Shown: in pieces, positions 52,159 to 61,395 of the stretch
How positions within the stretch are numbered: the first letter of the stretch is position 1
How the letters are laid out: each line of letters begins with the position of its first letter
Assembly: GCF_009907385.1 (NCBI RefSeq)
Contig: NZ_JAAATR010000105.1
Location: forward strand, 96,385 to 160,384
Length of the DNA stretch: 64,000 bases
Source: Atlantibacter hermannii
Lineage (GTDB): Bacteria > Pseudomonadota > Gammaproteobacteria > Enterobacterales > Enterobacteriaceae
Direction of reading: 5' to 3'
Made by a program: the position numbers and the translations under genes
The notes under the pieces: model-generated
The model's database searches: none
What the model was told of the DNA's origin: nothing
Seen by the model: only the letters and a program-made list of their open reading frames with translations

Positions 52159-52892
52159 TGCGTCGCCTCTCTTTATTGCTTGTTATGCTCGGCCTGATGG
52201 CGACACCCGCCATGGCGCAACTGCCCGGTATCGTCAGCCAGCCGCTGGCCAACGGCGGCCAGAGCTGGTCGCTGCCGGTTCAGACCCTGGTGTTTATCAC
52301 CTCGCTGACCTTTTTGCCCGCCGTTCTGTTAATGATGACCAGTTTTACCCGCATCATTATTGTGTTTGGCCTGCTGCGCAACGCGCTGGGTACGCCGTCC
52401 GCGCCGCCCAATCAGGTACTGCTCGGGCTGGCGCTGTTTCTGACGTTTTTTATTATGTCGCCGGTGCTGGACAAGATTTACACCGATGCCTATCAACCAT
52501 TCAGCGAAAACAAGATCACCATGGAGGTGGCGCTGGAAAAAGGCGCTCAGCCGCTGCGCGAATTCATGCTGCGTCAGACCCGTCAGGCGGATCTGGCGCT
52601 GTTCGCCCGCCTGGCGAATATCCCTTCGCTGGAAGGGCCGGAAGCGGTGCCGATGCGTATCCTGCTGCCCGCCTACGTGACCAGCGAGCTGAAAACCGCG
52701 TTCCAGATTGGCTTTACGGTTTTTATCCCGTTCCTGATTATCGACCTGGTGATCGCCAGCGTGCTGATGGCGCTGGGGATGATGATGGTGCCGCCTGCGA
52801 CCATCGCCCTGCCCTTTAAGCTGATGCTGTTTGTGCTGGTAGACGGCTGGCAACTGCTGGTGGGTTCCCTTGCGCAAAGTTTTTACAGTTAA
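52158..52892 (+). CDS. fliP: FliP, export gate protein
   Basis: A 244-aa polytopic core of the type III export gate, with a cleavable signal peptide (about 1-20) and four helices. [21 protein letters not shown] and [16 protein letters not shown] are invariant in the family. ATG52158 overlaps the fliO stop by one base (TGATG). Confidence 0.98.
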   Translation: MRRLSLLLVMLGLMATPAMAQLPGIVSQPLANGGQSWSLPVQTLVFITSLTFLPAVLLMMTSFTRIIIVFGLLRNALGTPSAPPNQVLLGLALFLTFFIMSPVLDKIYTDAYQPFSENKITMEVALEKGAQPLREFMLRQTRQADLALFARLANIPSLEGPEAVPMRILLPAYVTSELKTAFQIGFTVFIPFLIIDLVIASVLMALGMMMVPPATIALPFKLMLFVLVDGWQLLVGSLAQSFYS

Positions 52893-52904
52893 CGGAGAAC
52901 GCCG

Positions 52905-53174
52905 ATGACGCCGGAATCGGTCATGATGATGGGCACCGAGGCGATGAAAGTGGCGCTCGCGCTGGCTGCCCCGCTGCTGCTGGTGGCGCTGGTCACCGGC
53001 CTTATCATTAGCATTCTGCAAGCCGCCACCCAGATTAACGAAATGACCCTGTCGTTTATCCCGAAAATTCTGGCGGTGTTCGTGGCAATCGTGGTGGCGG
53101 GCCCGTGGATGCTTAACCTGCTGCTGGATTACGTTCGCACCCTGTTCAGCAACCTGCCGTATATCATCGGCTGA
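52905..53174 (+). CDS. fliQ: FliQ, export gate protein
   Basis: An 89-aa two-helix membrane protein of the export gate ([35 protein letters not shown] segment). Its stop lies 4 bases from fliR. Confidence 0.98.
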   Translation: MTPESVMMMGTEAMKVALALAAPLLLVALVTGLIISILQAATQINEMTLSFIPKILAVFVAIVVAGPWMLNLLLDYVRTLFSNLPYIIG

Positions 53175-53178
53175 TCTG

Positions 53179-53973
53179 ATGCTGCATATCACCAGCGACC
53201 AATGGCTTCACTGGCTTAGCCTGTACTTCTGGCCGCTGCTGCGCGTGCTGGCGCTGGTGTCTACCGCGCCGATCCTTGGCGAACGGGTGATCAGCAAGCG
53301 GGTCAAAATTGGCCTGGCGTTTATGATCACCTGGATTGTCGCGCCCACCATCCCCGCCAGCGATGTGACCATTTTCTCCGTTGAAGGCTTCTGGCTGGCA
53401 ATCCAACAAATCCTGATCGGCATCGCGCTCGGCTTTACCATGCAGTTTGCCTTCGCCGCGGTGCGTACCGCCGGTGAAATTATCGGCCTGCAGATGGGGT
53501 TGTCGTTCGCGACGTTCTTTGATCCCGGCAGCAAACTGAATATGCCGGTGCTGGCGCGTTTTCTCGATATGCTGGCGATGCTGCTGTTTTTGAGCCTGAA
53601 CGGCCATTTGTGGCTGATATCGATGCTGGTGGATACGTTTCACACCCTGCCGATTAACGGCAATCCGCTTAATACCAACGCCTTTTACGCGCTGGCCAAA
53701 TCCGGCGGGCTGATTTTCCTGAACGGCCTGATGCTGGCGCTCCCGATGGTGACGCTATTACTGACGCTGAACCTTGCGCTCGGTTTATTGAATCGCATGT
53801 CGCCACAGCTGTCGGTGTTTGTTATCGGCTTCCCGCTGACGCTCTCCGTCGGCATGGTGGTAATTATTGCGCTGATGCCATTAATCGCGCCATTCTGCGA
53901 ACATTTATTCAGTGAGATCTTTTCCTTATTAAGCGATATTTTGAGTGAAATTCCCGCTTCGCCATCTCCCTGA
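53179..53973 (+). CDS. fliR: FliR, export gate protein
   Basis: A 264-aa membrane protein with about six helices, completing the FliPQR gate. [19 protein letters not shown] and [17 protein letters not shown] are conserved. Last gene of the flagellar cluster in the window. flhB, its functional partner, is not in the window. Confidence 0.97.
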   Translation: MLHITSDQWLHWLSLYFWPLLRVLALVSTAPILGERVISKRVKIGLAFMITWIVAPTIPASDVTIFSVEGFWLAIQQILIGIALGFTMQFAFAAVRTAGEIIGLQMGLSFATFFDPGSKLNMPVLARFLDMLAMLLFLSLNGHLWLISMLVDTFHTLPINGNPLNTNAFYALAKSGGLIFLNGLMLALPMVTLLLTLNLALGLLNRMSPQLSVFVIGFPLTLSVGMVVIIALMPLIAPFCEHLFSEIFSLLSDILSEIPASPSP

Positions 53974-54283
53974 ACATTGTGCAGGAATGGTAAGGTAAAT
54001 CCTAAAACCAGAATCAAATAACATCCACCAGCATAACGCTGACGCGGCTTATATGATTTTAGTATTCTCACATTCCTTTACATTCGATTTACTTTAAGAC
54101 CTTTCCTGGCAAATTAACAACGCCTTTACGGGATAGTGTTGACGCCTGAATATTAACGGCAATCTGCCTGCTGCCGCCCGGCAAATATTTCACCCATGTC
54201 AATTATTTCCACGGGCGCACGATGCAGAAGGGGCAAAGGATTCGTTGTGTTTTAACGGATAACGCGATGAGTGAGGGTACGCT
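53974..54283. promoter_or_regulatory. rcsA upstream region
   Basis: A 310-base AT-rich gap. It holds the RcsAB-like box listed separately. In E. coli the rcsA leader region is also controlled by H-NS. No obvious fliR terminator was found. Confidence 0.6.
53991..54004 (+). promoter_or_regulatory. RcsAB autoregulatory box of rcsA
   Basis: TAAGGTAAATCCTA matches the RcsAB consensus TAAGAATATTCCTA at the TAAG and TCCTA ends. It lies 280 bases upstream of rcsA; in E. coli RcsAB autoactivates rcsA from a far-upstream box of this type. Confidence 0.7.
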
Positions 54284-54907
54284 ATGTCAACGATCATCAT
54301 GGATTTATGTAGCTATACCAGGCTGGGACTAATCGGATATTTAGTCAGCCGGGGGGTACGAAAACGAAAAATAATACAAGTGAATGATGTTGAAAGCCTT
54401 GGCCAACAGTGTCGGTCAACGCAGCCGCACGTGGTGTTTATTAATGAGGATTGCTTTATTCATGACGCCGAAAGCAGCCAGCGCATCAGGCAGATCATTA
54501 ATCAACATCCCGGAACGTTATTTATCGTTTTTATGTCTATTGCCAATCTTCATTTCGATGAGTATTTGCGGGTAAGAAAAAACTTATTAATTAGCTCTAA
54601 ATCGATTAAACCGGAATCACTAGACGAATTATTAGGGAATTCTCTGACTAATGCTGCGGAGGGTTTAGGAAATATCGCATTACCGACACTCTCTTTAAGC
54701 CGAACGGAATCGAGTATGTTGCGTATGTGGATGTCGGGACAGGGAACGATCCAAATTTCCGATCAGATGAATATTAAAGCTAAAACCGTGTCATCCCATA
54801 AGGGTAATATTAAGCGAAAAATTAAAACCCATAACAAACAGGTTATTTACCATGTTGTGCGCCTGGCAGACAACGTGACCAGCGGAATATTCGTGAATAT
54901 GCGTTAA
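54284..54907 (+). CDS. rcsA: RcsA, auxiliary regulator of the Rcs system
   Basis: A 207-aa LuxR-type regulator that pairs with RcsB to activate capsule (wza/cps) genes and repress flhDC. The C-terminal HTH ([25 protein letters not shown]) is identical in my recollection to E. coli RcsA; the N-terminal pseudo-receiver is more variable. It is short-lived through Lon in E. coli. Its partner box at flhDC is in this window. Confidence 0.97.
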   Translation: MSTIIMDLCSYTRLGLIGYLVSRGVRKRKIIQVNDVESLGQQCRSTQPHVVFINEDCFIHDAESSQRIRQIINQHPGTLFIVFMSIANLHFDEYLRVRKNLLISSKSIKPESLDELLGNSLTNAAEGLGNIALPTLSLSRTESSMLRMWMSGQGTIQISDQMNIKAKTVSSHKGNIKRKIKTHNKQVIYHVVRLADNVTSGIFVNMR

Positions 54908-54963
54908 GCAGTAACCCATCTCTGGCAGCGCTGGAGATGGATTAACATCATCCTGCCGGGGAA

Positions 54964-55152
54964 TTAATCGATTTTTTCGACGAAAATGCCGTCGGGGTGA
55001 TCTTTCTCGTTAAAGAACCAAATCCCCATCGGGTAATCTTCCAGCGACACCAGATACATCGTGCCTTCGTTAAACGGCTCCACTGCCAGCACAACCCCTG
55101 GCCGACGCGGACCCCCATCCGTTTTAACCGTGACCCGATCGTTAATCTTCAT
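54964..55152 (-). CDS. dsrB: DsrB, small conserved protein
   Basis: A 62-aa protein of unknown function, starting [19 protein letters not shown], as E. coli DsrB (62 aa). No recognised motif beyond a basic N-terminus and an acidic C-terminus. Convergent with rcsA. Confidence 0.95.
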   Translation of the reverse strand: MKINDRVTVKTDGGPRRPGVVLAVEPFNEGTMYLVSLEDYPMGIWFFNEKDHPDGIFVEKID

Positions 55153-55283
55153 AACTTCTCCTCCCGTAGTGATAGTGGCAGTTTAGAACAATTCTCATTT
55201 TCTGGCACGGGGATACCCGGGCGATAAGCCCCTTTTTCTATCGACTACACTTAATAGCAGGCTTACTGCGCGAGGTACTGCCA

Positions 55284-55517
55284 ATGAAGACGGTAAAAGA
55301 GTTTAGCGATGCCCAACACCGGGAAGTGGAGATTGATGTTGATGCGCTGCTTGCCGCGATTAACGAGATCAGCGAAAGCGAAGTCCGCCCGGTGGAAGAT
55401 GGCGAAGAGCCGCCGCGGGTGAGCGTTAACGGACATGACTACCACACCTATTCCGAGCTCGCCGACGCGTTTGAACTGGACATTCATGACTTTTCGGTCA
55501 GCGAACTGAACCGCTAG
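55284..55517 (+). CDS. yodD: YodD, small stress-linked protein
   Basis: A 77-aa acidic protein, E. coli YodD-like (75 aa): VDVDALLAAINEISESEV and ADAFELDIHDFSVSELNR conserved, with a variable middle. Its function is not established; in E. coli it is induced by stress. It ends at the DsrA terminator, which could also stop it. Confidence 0.93.
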   Translation: MKTVKEFSDAQHREVEIDVDALLAAINEISESEVRPVEDGEEPPRVSVNGHDYHTYSELADAFELDIHDFSVSELNR

Positions 55518-55521
55518 ATAA

Positions 55522-55603
55522 AAATATCCCGGCGGGGGCGCCGGGATAAACTTGCTGAGCAAGAAATATTTAAAATTCGTTACACCAGGAAATCTGATGC
55601 GAC
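55522..55603 (-). ncRNA. dsrA: DsrA small regulatory RNA
   Basis: On the minus strand, CATCAGATTTCCTGGTGTAA and the following CGAATTTT (about 55599-55572) match the 5' part of E. coli DsrA, which pairs with the rpoS leader to open it. Next comes a stem (CTTGCTCAGCAAG) and then a GC-rich terminator hairpin with ATCCCGGCG…CGCCGGGAT and a T-tract ending near 55522. A -10 TATATG (55615-55610) and -35 TTGTCA (55636-55631) lie upstream, 15 bases apart. The middle, including part of the hns-pairing stem, differs from E. coli. Ends are estimated to within a few bases. Confidence 0.93.
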
Positions 55604-55728
55604 ACTCACCATATAGGCAATTTTTTTGCATGACAAGGATATATTCACCTCATAAATGTGTACTAATTTGGAATTTATCAGAGGAATATCTTGCTCCCCT
55701 GTGCTGTCGCGGCACGAGAGAGAATGTT

Positions 55729-55815
55729 ATGACGCGTTGTGAACAAAAACCGGACGTTGATTGGGATTATTCCTGGACTGCCGGGAAGCCCCGTTTCGTG
55801 TGCCGCAATAATTAA
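55729..55815 (+). CDS. Possible 28-aa small ORF before yedP
   Basis: ATG55729 opens MTRCEQKPDVDWDYSWTAG… and stops at 55815, 9 bases before yedP. A purine-rich GAGAGAGAATGTT precedes the start. It is hydrophilic with two Cys and four Trp/Tyr. I do not recognise it. It could be a translated leader for yedP or chance. Confidence 0.35.
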   Translation: MTRCEQKPDVDWDYSWTAGKPRFVCRNN

Positions 55816-55824
55816 GGATCCTTT

Positions 55825-56643
55825 ATGCCTTCATTGACTGACTCGCTGATTATTGTTTCCGATCTTGATGGTTGCCTGATTGATAGCCATACCCAGCAGT
55901 GGACCGCTGCGCTTCCTGTGCTGGACAGCCTGCGCGAACACCACATCCCGGTCATCCTGTGCAGCAGCAAAACCGCTGCGGAAACTATCGCGATTCAGAA
56001 CGAGCTCGGTCTACAGGGTGAAGCCTTTATTGCGGAAAACGGCGCGGTGATCCAGCTCAATGACGAGTGGGACGATCACTCAGATTACCCGCGCGTGATC
56101 AATGGCGACACGCATGAGTCAATCCGTAAAGTGCTGGAAGAATTGCGCCAGTCGGAAGGTTATAAATTCACGACCTACGATGATGTTGACGACGCGATGA
56201 TTGGCGAACTCACCGGCCTGACGCCAAAAATGATTGCCCTGGCAAAACTTCAGGAGGCGTCGCAGACCCTGATCTGGCGTGACAGCGATGACCGTTTATC
56301 GACATTTAACGATGCCCTGAATAACCTCGGCCTGTGCATGATGGAAGGCGGGCATTTTTGGCACGTGCTGGATCAACGCGGCGGTAAAGGATCTGCGCTG
56401 ACCTGGCTTATCGATCAGTACCGCCATCGCGAAGGCCGCCGCCCGACCACTATCGGCGTGGGTGACAGCCCTAACGATGTGTCGATGCTCGATGTGGCAG
56501 ATTATGCCGTGATTATTAAGGGGTACAGCAAACAGCCTGTGGTGGTGAAAAATGACCATCCGCAGCGGGTGTATCGCACCCGGGCATACGGGCCGGAGGG
56601 CTGGTGCGAAGGCCTCAATTATTTTCTGGGCTCATCCGTCTGA
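55825..56643 (+). CDS. yedP: YedP, mannosyl-3-phosphoglycerate phosphatase family
   Basis: A 272-aa HAD-superfamily phosphatase (E. coli 271). Motif I VSDLDGCLIDSH, motif II LCSSKT and the C-terminal GVGDSPNDVSMLDVADYAV metal site are complete. Members hydrolyse mannosyl-3-phosphoglycerate, but its physiological role in enterics is unclear. AGGATCCTTT before the ATG. It ends 12 bases inside the convergent dgcQ end. Confidence 0.95.
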   Translation: MPSLTDSLIIVSDLDGCLIDSHTQQWTAALPVLDSLREHHIPVILCSSKTAAETIAIQNELGLQGEAFIAENGAVIQLNDEWDDHSDYPRVINGDTHESIRKVLEELRQSEGYKFTTYDDVDDAMIGELTGLTPKMIALAKLQEASQTLIWRDSDDRLSTFNDALNNLGLCMMEGGHFWHVLDQRGGKGSALTWLIDQYRHREGRRPTTIGVGDSPNDVSMLDVADYAVIIKGYSKQPVVVKNDHPQRVYRTRAYGPEGWCEGLNYFLGSSV

Positions 56644-58299
56644 TGAACAGACGCGGTTGCGTCCCGCCAGCTTGGCCTGATACAACCGTCGGTCAGCAAT
56701 TGATTGCAGATGTTCAAAATCGTAATCGCCTTCCAGCACGGCGCAGCTTACGCCAAACGAGGCGCTGATGCGGATCGTGGTGTTCTGGCGCGCCAGAATC
56801 TCTTTATTGCTCAGCCGCTCGCGGATGCGTTCAGCAATCGCGACCGCCTCTGGCAGTAAGGTCTCCGGCAGAACAATGCAAAACTCCTCGCCCCCTACGC
56901 GCCCGGCAATATCATTGCCGCGCAGCGACTGGCGCAGAATACTGGCCGCATGGGAGAGCGCCTTATCGCCGGTCTGATGGCCCCAGGTATCATTGATCCG
57001 TTTGAAATGATCGAGATCGAGCTGGATAACGCACAGCGGCAACTGCTGTTGCTGGCAGCGTCGGGCAATCTGCCTGGCGCGTTCAAGAAACGCGCCGCGA
57101 TTAAACAGATGCGTTTGCGCATCGTACCAGGCGCGCCATTGCAGGGTTTCCTGCATGGCGAACATGTTGCGTACCATCCTGCGGATCACGTACCACGAGC
57201 CTAACAGCATCAGCGAGAACAGCGCCCAAAGCAGCCCCAGCACCAGTAAGATACTGCCGAACTCGCCGCCCAGGCTTTGCTTCAGAGAATAGACCCGGAT
57301 CAGCACCCCATCGAAAAAATTGAGTTTCGCCCAGCTGACGTAACGGGTGTCGATCAGCGCTCCCCCCTCGTTATGCTCCGCCATTTCGCGAATGAGCCGT
57401 TCGCGTTCGCTGTCGCTCAATACGCTGCCGGTGGGCACCGGTTCCGCCGATGAAGCAATAACCTGAAACTGATTATCCAGCAGCAGTATTTCACCGTTCT
57501 CGCGGCGAAACATCGCCTGGTTTAAAAAATCATTCATGGTGCCCAGCGAGAAATCCATCGCCAGCACGCCATACCACTGATTCTGATAATCCAGCGGCAG
57601 GCTGGCGGTCACCACCTGGTCCTCCTGACGATTCGCTTCCCGGGCATGCGTCCAGCGCACTCCGCGATCGGGATTATTGCGCCGGGTATGGCTGTGGAAA
57701 TAGGGCCGCGTCACCAGCCGGTGATAGCGGGACGCAATATCATCAGACGCGGCATGGGGCGTGCTGGAGAGATAAAAACCGGCGCGCGAGGTGTAAAACG
57801 TGCGGCGCTGCCGGTCCTGTTGGGGATCGGCCAGTTGCAGGATCGCGCCAAACTCCAGCGCGGCGATCAGTTCGTTCTCCAGCCGCTGTTCGTCGCGGGC
57901 GAGTAGCGGATTTTGCCGAACCCGATCGTCGGAAACGCCATTCACCGGCAGACCGCGTTGCGTATCGAGGCGGATTTGCCAGGCCCCGGACTGGCGCTGT
58001 TGGTCAAACTGCGCCAGCGCCGCATCGGTGCGGTTAGTGGAAATGGGCGAGCTCAGGGCGTGCTGCATGGCGGCGCGGTAAAATTGCAGCTTATCCACGC
58101 TGTACTGAAGATGGCGATCGAGCGCTGCGGCAACGCTTTGAATGCGGTTTTTCTGACTGGCGGTCCAGCCATTTTGCAGCACCACGATTTCTCGCCAGGT
58201 GAGTAAAGTGGAACAGAGAAACACCACCAGAAAGCAAAAATTAACGATTTTTATCGGGTGCCTGGTTCGCCATGCGTGTTGTTGGATTTTTGCCGACAC
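56632..58299 (-). CDS. dgcQ: DgcQ (YedQ), membrane diguanylate cyclase
   Basis: A 555-aa c-di-GMP synthase. TM1 about 18-38, a periplasmic CHASE-like domain about 40-345, TM2 about 350-375 and a GGDEF domain with active site GGEEF (NDIAGRVGGEEFCIVLPE) and an intact inhibitory I-site RxxD five residues before it. In E. coli it promotes cellulose production. I chose GTG58299, eight bases after GGAG; the TTG two codons earlier is too close to it. Confidence 0.93.
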   Translation of the reverse strand: MSAKIQQHAWRTRHPIKIVNFCFLVVFLCSTLLTWREIVVLQNGWTASQKNRIQSVAAALDRHLQYSVDKLQFYRAAMQHALSSPISTNRTDAALAQFDQQRQSGAWQIRLDTQRGLPVNGVSDDRVRQNPLLARDEQRLENELIAALEFGAILQLADPQQDRQRRTFYTSRAGFYLSSTPHAASDDIASRYHRLVTRPYFHSHTRRNNPDRGVRWTHAREANRQEDQVVTASLPLDYQNQWYGVLAMDFSLGTMNDFLNQAMFRRENGEILLLDNQFQVIASSAEPVPTGSVLSDSERERLIREMAEHNEGGALIDTRYVSWAKLNFFDGVLIRVYSLKQSLGGEFGSILLVLGLLWALFSLMLLGSWYVIRRMVRNMFAMQETLQWRAWYDAQTHLFNRGAFLERARQIARRCQQQQLPLCVIQLDLDHFKRINDTWGHQTGDKALSHAASILRQSLRGNDIAGRVGGEEFCIVLPETLLPEAVAIAERIRERLSNKEILARQNTTIRISASFGVSCAVLEGDYDFEHLQSIADRRLYQAKLAGRNRVCSSDG

Positions 58300-58415
58300 A
58301 GACAACGCTCCCTGAAAACTGCCCGGAATCTAACAAGTAGTTTGGCATAACGTTGAAGATGCGCTGTCAGAATCGCGCCATAAATTCGCGCCAGGCGGTT
58401 AGAGGCCGGGCAGAA

Positions 58416-58449
58416 ATAAAGAGGGAAACCCTGCGGTTTCCCTCTTTAT
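58416..58449 (-). terminator. yodC terminator
   Basis: ATAAAGAGGGAAACC (58416-58430) pairs with GGTTTCCCTCTTTAT (58435-58449), a 15-bp stem, 30 bases past the yodC stop; on the minus strand TTTATTTC follows. It also separates yodC from dgcQ. Confidence 0.85.
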
Positions 58450-58479
58450 CATCAATGCGCGAGCATTGCTGACGTGCGG

Positions 58480-58662
58480 TCAATGGTCTTCTTCACGTGA
58501 AGCGAGTTTCCCCACGGTCAATTCGTCTTCACGAAAAGCTTCACGCTGCACGCCGTACCCGTCATACCAGCGGCATTCCACCATGCCGCTTGAATATCCG
58601 GTCACCACCATGCGCGGACCACCATTTTTGCGTTTAACTTCATCGCTGACCACAAAGACCAT
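58480..58662 (-). CDS. yodC: YodC, DUF2158 small protein
   Basis: A 60-aa protein, E. coli YodC-like (60 aa): VKRKNGGPRMVVTGYSSGMVECRWYDGYG. The family is small and function is not established. It is monocistronic. Confidence 0.93.
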   Translation of the reverse strand: MVFVVSDEVKRKNGGPRMVVTGYSSGMVECRWYDGYGVQREAFREDELTVGKLASREEDH

Positions 58663-58752
58663 ACCTGCCTCCTTAATCAGTGCGAAACGTTTAAAACATA
58701 GACAATTATGGTGATTTTTGCCTGGTGCCCGCGCGTATTTTGAGGAAAAATC

Positions 58753-59667
58753 CTAATGAGCGGGTTTGCCGCGCAGCCGGGAAATCATATTCACGACCGT
58801 CAGCACCACCGCGCCGATAATAAAGCCCAGCACCAGGTTCATCGCTAACGGCAGCAGCGCCTGCCCTATGCCGCCGCCCTGCTCCGCCCAGTGTTCAATG
58901 GCGTGATGAACCGGGCCAATGCCGTGCACCACAATACCGCCGCCCACCAGAAACATCGCCAGGGTGCCCAAAATCGACAGCGCTTTCATCAACCAGGGTG
59001 CGGTTACCAGCAACCCTTTACCCACGGCCCTGGCGAGCGCGGAAGCCTTTTTCTCCAGCCAGAAACCCAGATCGTCGAGCTTAACGATAATCCCAACGAT
59101 GCCGTACACCCCAATGGTGACCACAATGGCGATCCCGGATAACACCAGCACCTGGTTCAACAGCGGTGCTTCCGCCACGATGCCGAGGGTTATCGCCACG
59201 ATTTCGGCGGAGAGAATAAAGTCGGTGCGAATCGCGCCTTTCACTTTATCCCGCTCATACACCAGCGGATCCTGCCCGGCAATGGCATCAAGCCGCGCCT
59301 GGCGCTCTTCCGGGGTCTCTTTGTGCTTGCGCGCCTGCCAGGAGTGGACCACTTTCTCTACCCCTTCGTAGCAGAGAAACGCGCCGCCGATCATCAGCAA
59401 CGGCGTGATGGCCCAGGGCGCAAAGGCGCTGATAATCAGGGCCAGCGGCACCAGAATCAGTTTGTTGATAAAAGAGCCTTTCGCCACTTTCCAGACCACG
59501 GGCAGCTCGCGGTTGGCGCGTACGCCGGAAACTTGCTGGGCGTTAAGTGATAAATCATCGCCCAATACCCCGGCGGTTTTTTTTGCCGCCAGCTTGCCCA
59601 TCATCGACACGTCATCCAGTAGCGTGGCGATATCATCTAACAGTGTTAATAAACTACTCCCGGCCAA
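58753..59667 (-). CDS. yedI: YedI, DUF808 inner-membrane protein
   Basis: A 304-aa membrane protein (E. coli 305): a cytoplasmic N-terminus with [23 protein letters not shown], then about six helices. The start is TTG59667 behind AAGGAAG, consistent with the family N-terminus MAGSSLL. Function unknown. Confidence 0.93.
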   Translation of the reverse strand: MAGSSLLTLLDDIATLLDDVSMMGKLAAKKTAGVLGDDLSLNAQQVSGVRANRELPVVWKVAKGSFINKLILVPLALIISAFAPWAITPLLMIGGAFLCYEGVEKVVHSWQARKHKETPEERQARLDAIAGQDPLVYERDKVKGAIRTDFILSAEIVAITLGIVAEAPLLNQVLVLSGIAIVVTIGVYGIVGIIVKLDDLGFWLEKKASALARAVGKGLLVTAPWLMKALSILGTLAMFLVGGGIVVHGIGPVHHAIEHWAEQGGGIGQALLPLAMNLVLGFIIGAVVLTVVNMISRLRGKPAH

Positions 59668-60010
59668 AGTTAACTTCCTTCTGTCTGGTTTTAATGCCCC
59701 AAAGTATGGAACAAAAGCGATGTGAACGGTAATAAACTGCGTGGTAATCGGAATATTGGCGCTGGCCCACGCGACAGATTCAGCGCTTTTCGCCGCCTTT
59801 TTGCGCTATCTGTTTTCAGGACCTTTATGTCAACATTTATTTAACCGTTTGCGAACATTAAAGTGCTCGCGCCTGGAGTAGTTTTGTCGTTCACTATTAG
59901 CCCGTTATGCTTCTTCTCTGCCGGATTGAAGCGTCTCGTTTTTCGCAATTTTTTTGGCGTCGTTATGGCGACGCCGCATTCGTGTTTTCTTAATCAAGTC
60001 GTGAGGGAGT
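59668..60010. other. yedI-yedA divergent gap (343 bases)
   Basis: Gene-free. It contains the hairpin GGCGTCG-TTATGG-CGACGCC (59956-59975) just 35 bases before the yedA start, and a TTTTTTT run before it. No family match to a known sRNA was noticed. Confidence 0.5.
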
Positions 60011-60922
60011 ATGCGTTTCGGAAAACTGTTGCCCCTGATTGGGTCGCTCTTTGCGCTCTATATCATCTGGGGTTCAACCTATTTTGCTATCGCCGTTGGG
60101 GTAAAAAGCTGGCCGCCGTTTATGATGGCCGGGGTGCGTTTTTTGGCGGCGGGTTTGCTGCTGCTGGCGATACTGCTGGCGACCGGCCATAAGCTGCCTG
60201 CCCTGCGTCCGCTACTGAATGCCGCACTGATCGGCGTCCTGCTGCTGGCGGTAGGCAACGGGTTCGTGACCGTCGCTGAGCATCAAAACGTGCCGTCCGG
60301 CATTGCCGCGGTAATGGTTGCCACCGTTCCGCTGTTTACCCTGATTTTTAGCCGCTTTTTCGGTATTCAAACCCGCAAGATTGAATGGCTGGGGATCGCC
60401 ATCGGCCTTGCCGGCATTGTGCTGCTGAACAGCGGCGGCAATCTCAACGGCAACCCGTGGGGCGCGCTGCTGATCCTGATCGGCTCCCTGAGCTGGGCCT
60501 TCGGGTCAGTGTATGGATCGCGGATTGCGCTGCCGACCGGCATGATGGCGGGCGCGATTGAAATGCTGGCTGCCGGGATTGTGCTGATGGTGGCTTCGCG
60601 GGTGACCGGTGAAAAACTTACCGCGATGCCCGATCTCTCCGGTTTTCTCGCCGTGGGCTATCTGGCCGTGTTTGGCTCGTTAATCGCCATCAACGCCTAT
60701 ATGTATTTGATCCGTAATGTCACTCCCGCTGTGGCGACCAGTTATGCCTACGTTAACCCGGTGGTGGCGGTGCTGCTGGGCACCCATTTTGGTGGGGAAA
60801 ACCTGTCGCCAACCGAATGGCTGGCGCTGGGCATTATCATTTTCGCGGTAGTGCTGGTAACGCTGGGGAAATATTTTTTCCCGGGAAAGCCGGTGGTTGA
60901 GCCCTGCCCGGTAGAAAAATAA
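60011..60922 (+). CDS. yedA: YedA, EamA-family transporter
   Basis: A 303-aa ten-helix DMT-type membrane protein, E. coli YedA-like (306 aa). EamA repeats: LIGSLFALYIIWGSTYFAIAVG and TPAVATSYAYVNPVVAVLLG. The substrate is unknown. GGGAG before ATG60011. It ends 3 bases before the convergent vsr end. Confidence 0.95.
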   Translation: MRFGKLLPLIGSLFALYIIWGSTYFAIAVGVKSWPPFMMAGVRFLAAGLLLLAILLATGHKLPALRPLLNAALIGVLLLAVGNGFVTVAEHQNVPSGIAAVMVATVPLFTLIFSRFFGIQTRKIEWLGIAIGLAGIVLLNSGGNLNGNPWGALLILIGSLSWAFGSVYGSRIALPTGMMAGAIEMLAAGIVLMVASRVTGEKLTAMPDLSGFLAVGYLAVFGSLIAINAYMYLIRNVTPAVATSYAYVNPVVAVLLGTHFGGENLSPTEWLALGIIIFAVVLVTLGKYFFPGKPVVEPCPVEK

Positions 60923-60924
60923 CG

Positions 60925-61392
60925 CTACAGGGCATGGATGCCCTGAAGATCGATTTCGGCGCAGTCGCCTCCGCCGCATACCCACTCTTCTACCCGCTCG
61001 CACAGCGCCTCGTCGGACAGTTTGCTCCGACCACGCAGCGCGCATTCCCAGATAATCAGCACCCGCCAGCCTGCTGCCCGCAGCCGCGCAACGTCGCGCC
61101 GATCCCGCTCAACGTTGCTGTTGATTTTGGTCATCCAGAAGTCGGTACGCGTGGCGGGCACTTTAAACAGATAGCAGTCGTGATGATGCCAGAAACAGCC
61201 GTGGGTAAAGATAACGCAACGGTACGCCTCAATCACGAAGTCGGGCTTGCCGGCAAGGGCGGCGTCCTGCGCCCGCCAGTCAAAGCCCATGGCGGTCAGT
61301 AGCGGCGCGAGGCGTTTTTCAATGGCGGTGTCGCGTGTCGCAATCGCCCGCATATTTTTGCTGCGTATCGCCTTACTGTGGACATCCGCCAT
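60925..61392 (-). CDS. vsr: Vsr, very-short-patch mismatch endonuclease
   Basis: Nicks beside T:G mismatches created by deamination of Dcm-methylated cytosine. It is 155 aa: RSKNMRAIATRDTAIEKRL, catalytic Asp in KPDFVIEAY, zinc-ligand region THGCFWHHHDCYLF and WECALRGRSKL. ATG61392 has AGTAAGG upstream. It lies 3 bases after dcm; in E. coli the two genes overlap, here they do not. Confidence 0.97.
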   Translation of the reverse strand: MADVHSKAIRSKNMRAIATRDTAIEKRLAPLLTAMGFDWRAQDAALAGKPDFVIEAYRCVIFTHGCFWHHHDCYLFKVPATRTDFWMTKINSNVERDRRDVARLRAAGWRVLIIWECALRGRSKLSDEALCERVEEWVCGGGDCAEIDLQGIHAL

Positions 61393-61395
61393 GCC

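Noticed and set aside
54908..54963. DsrA between rcsA and dsrB
   Set aside because: The gap is only 56 bases and holds a weak hairpin; the real DsrA match is beyond yodD at 55522-55603.
55552..55815. 87-codon frame starting inside DsrA
   Set aside because: Its first half is antisense to DsrA and its promoter; only the last 28 codons from ATG55729 are kept as a possible small ORF.
59956..59975. Terminator before yedA
   Set aside because: A 7-bp stem, but the T-run lies on the wrong side for either strand.
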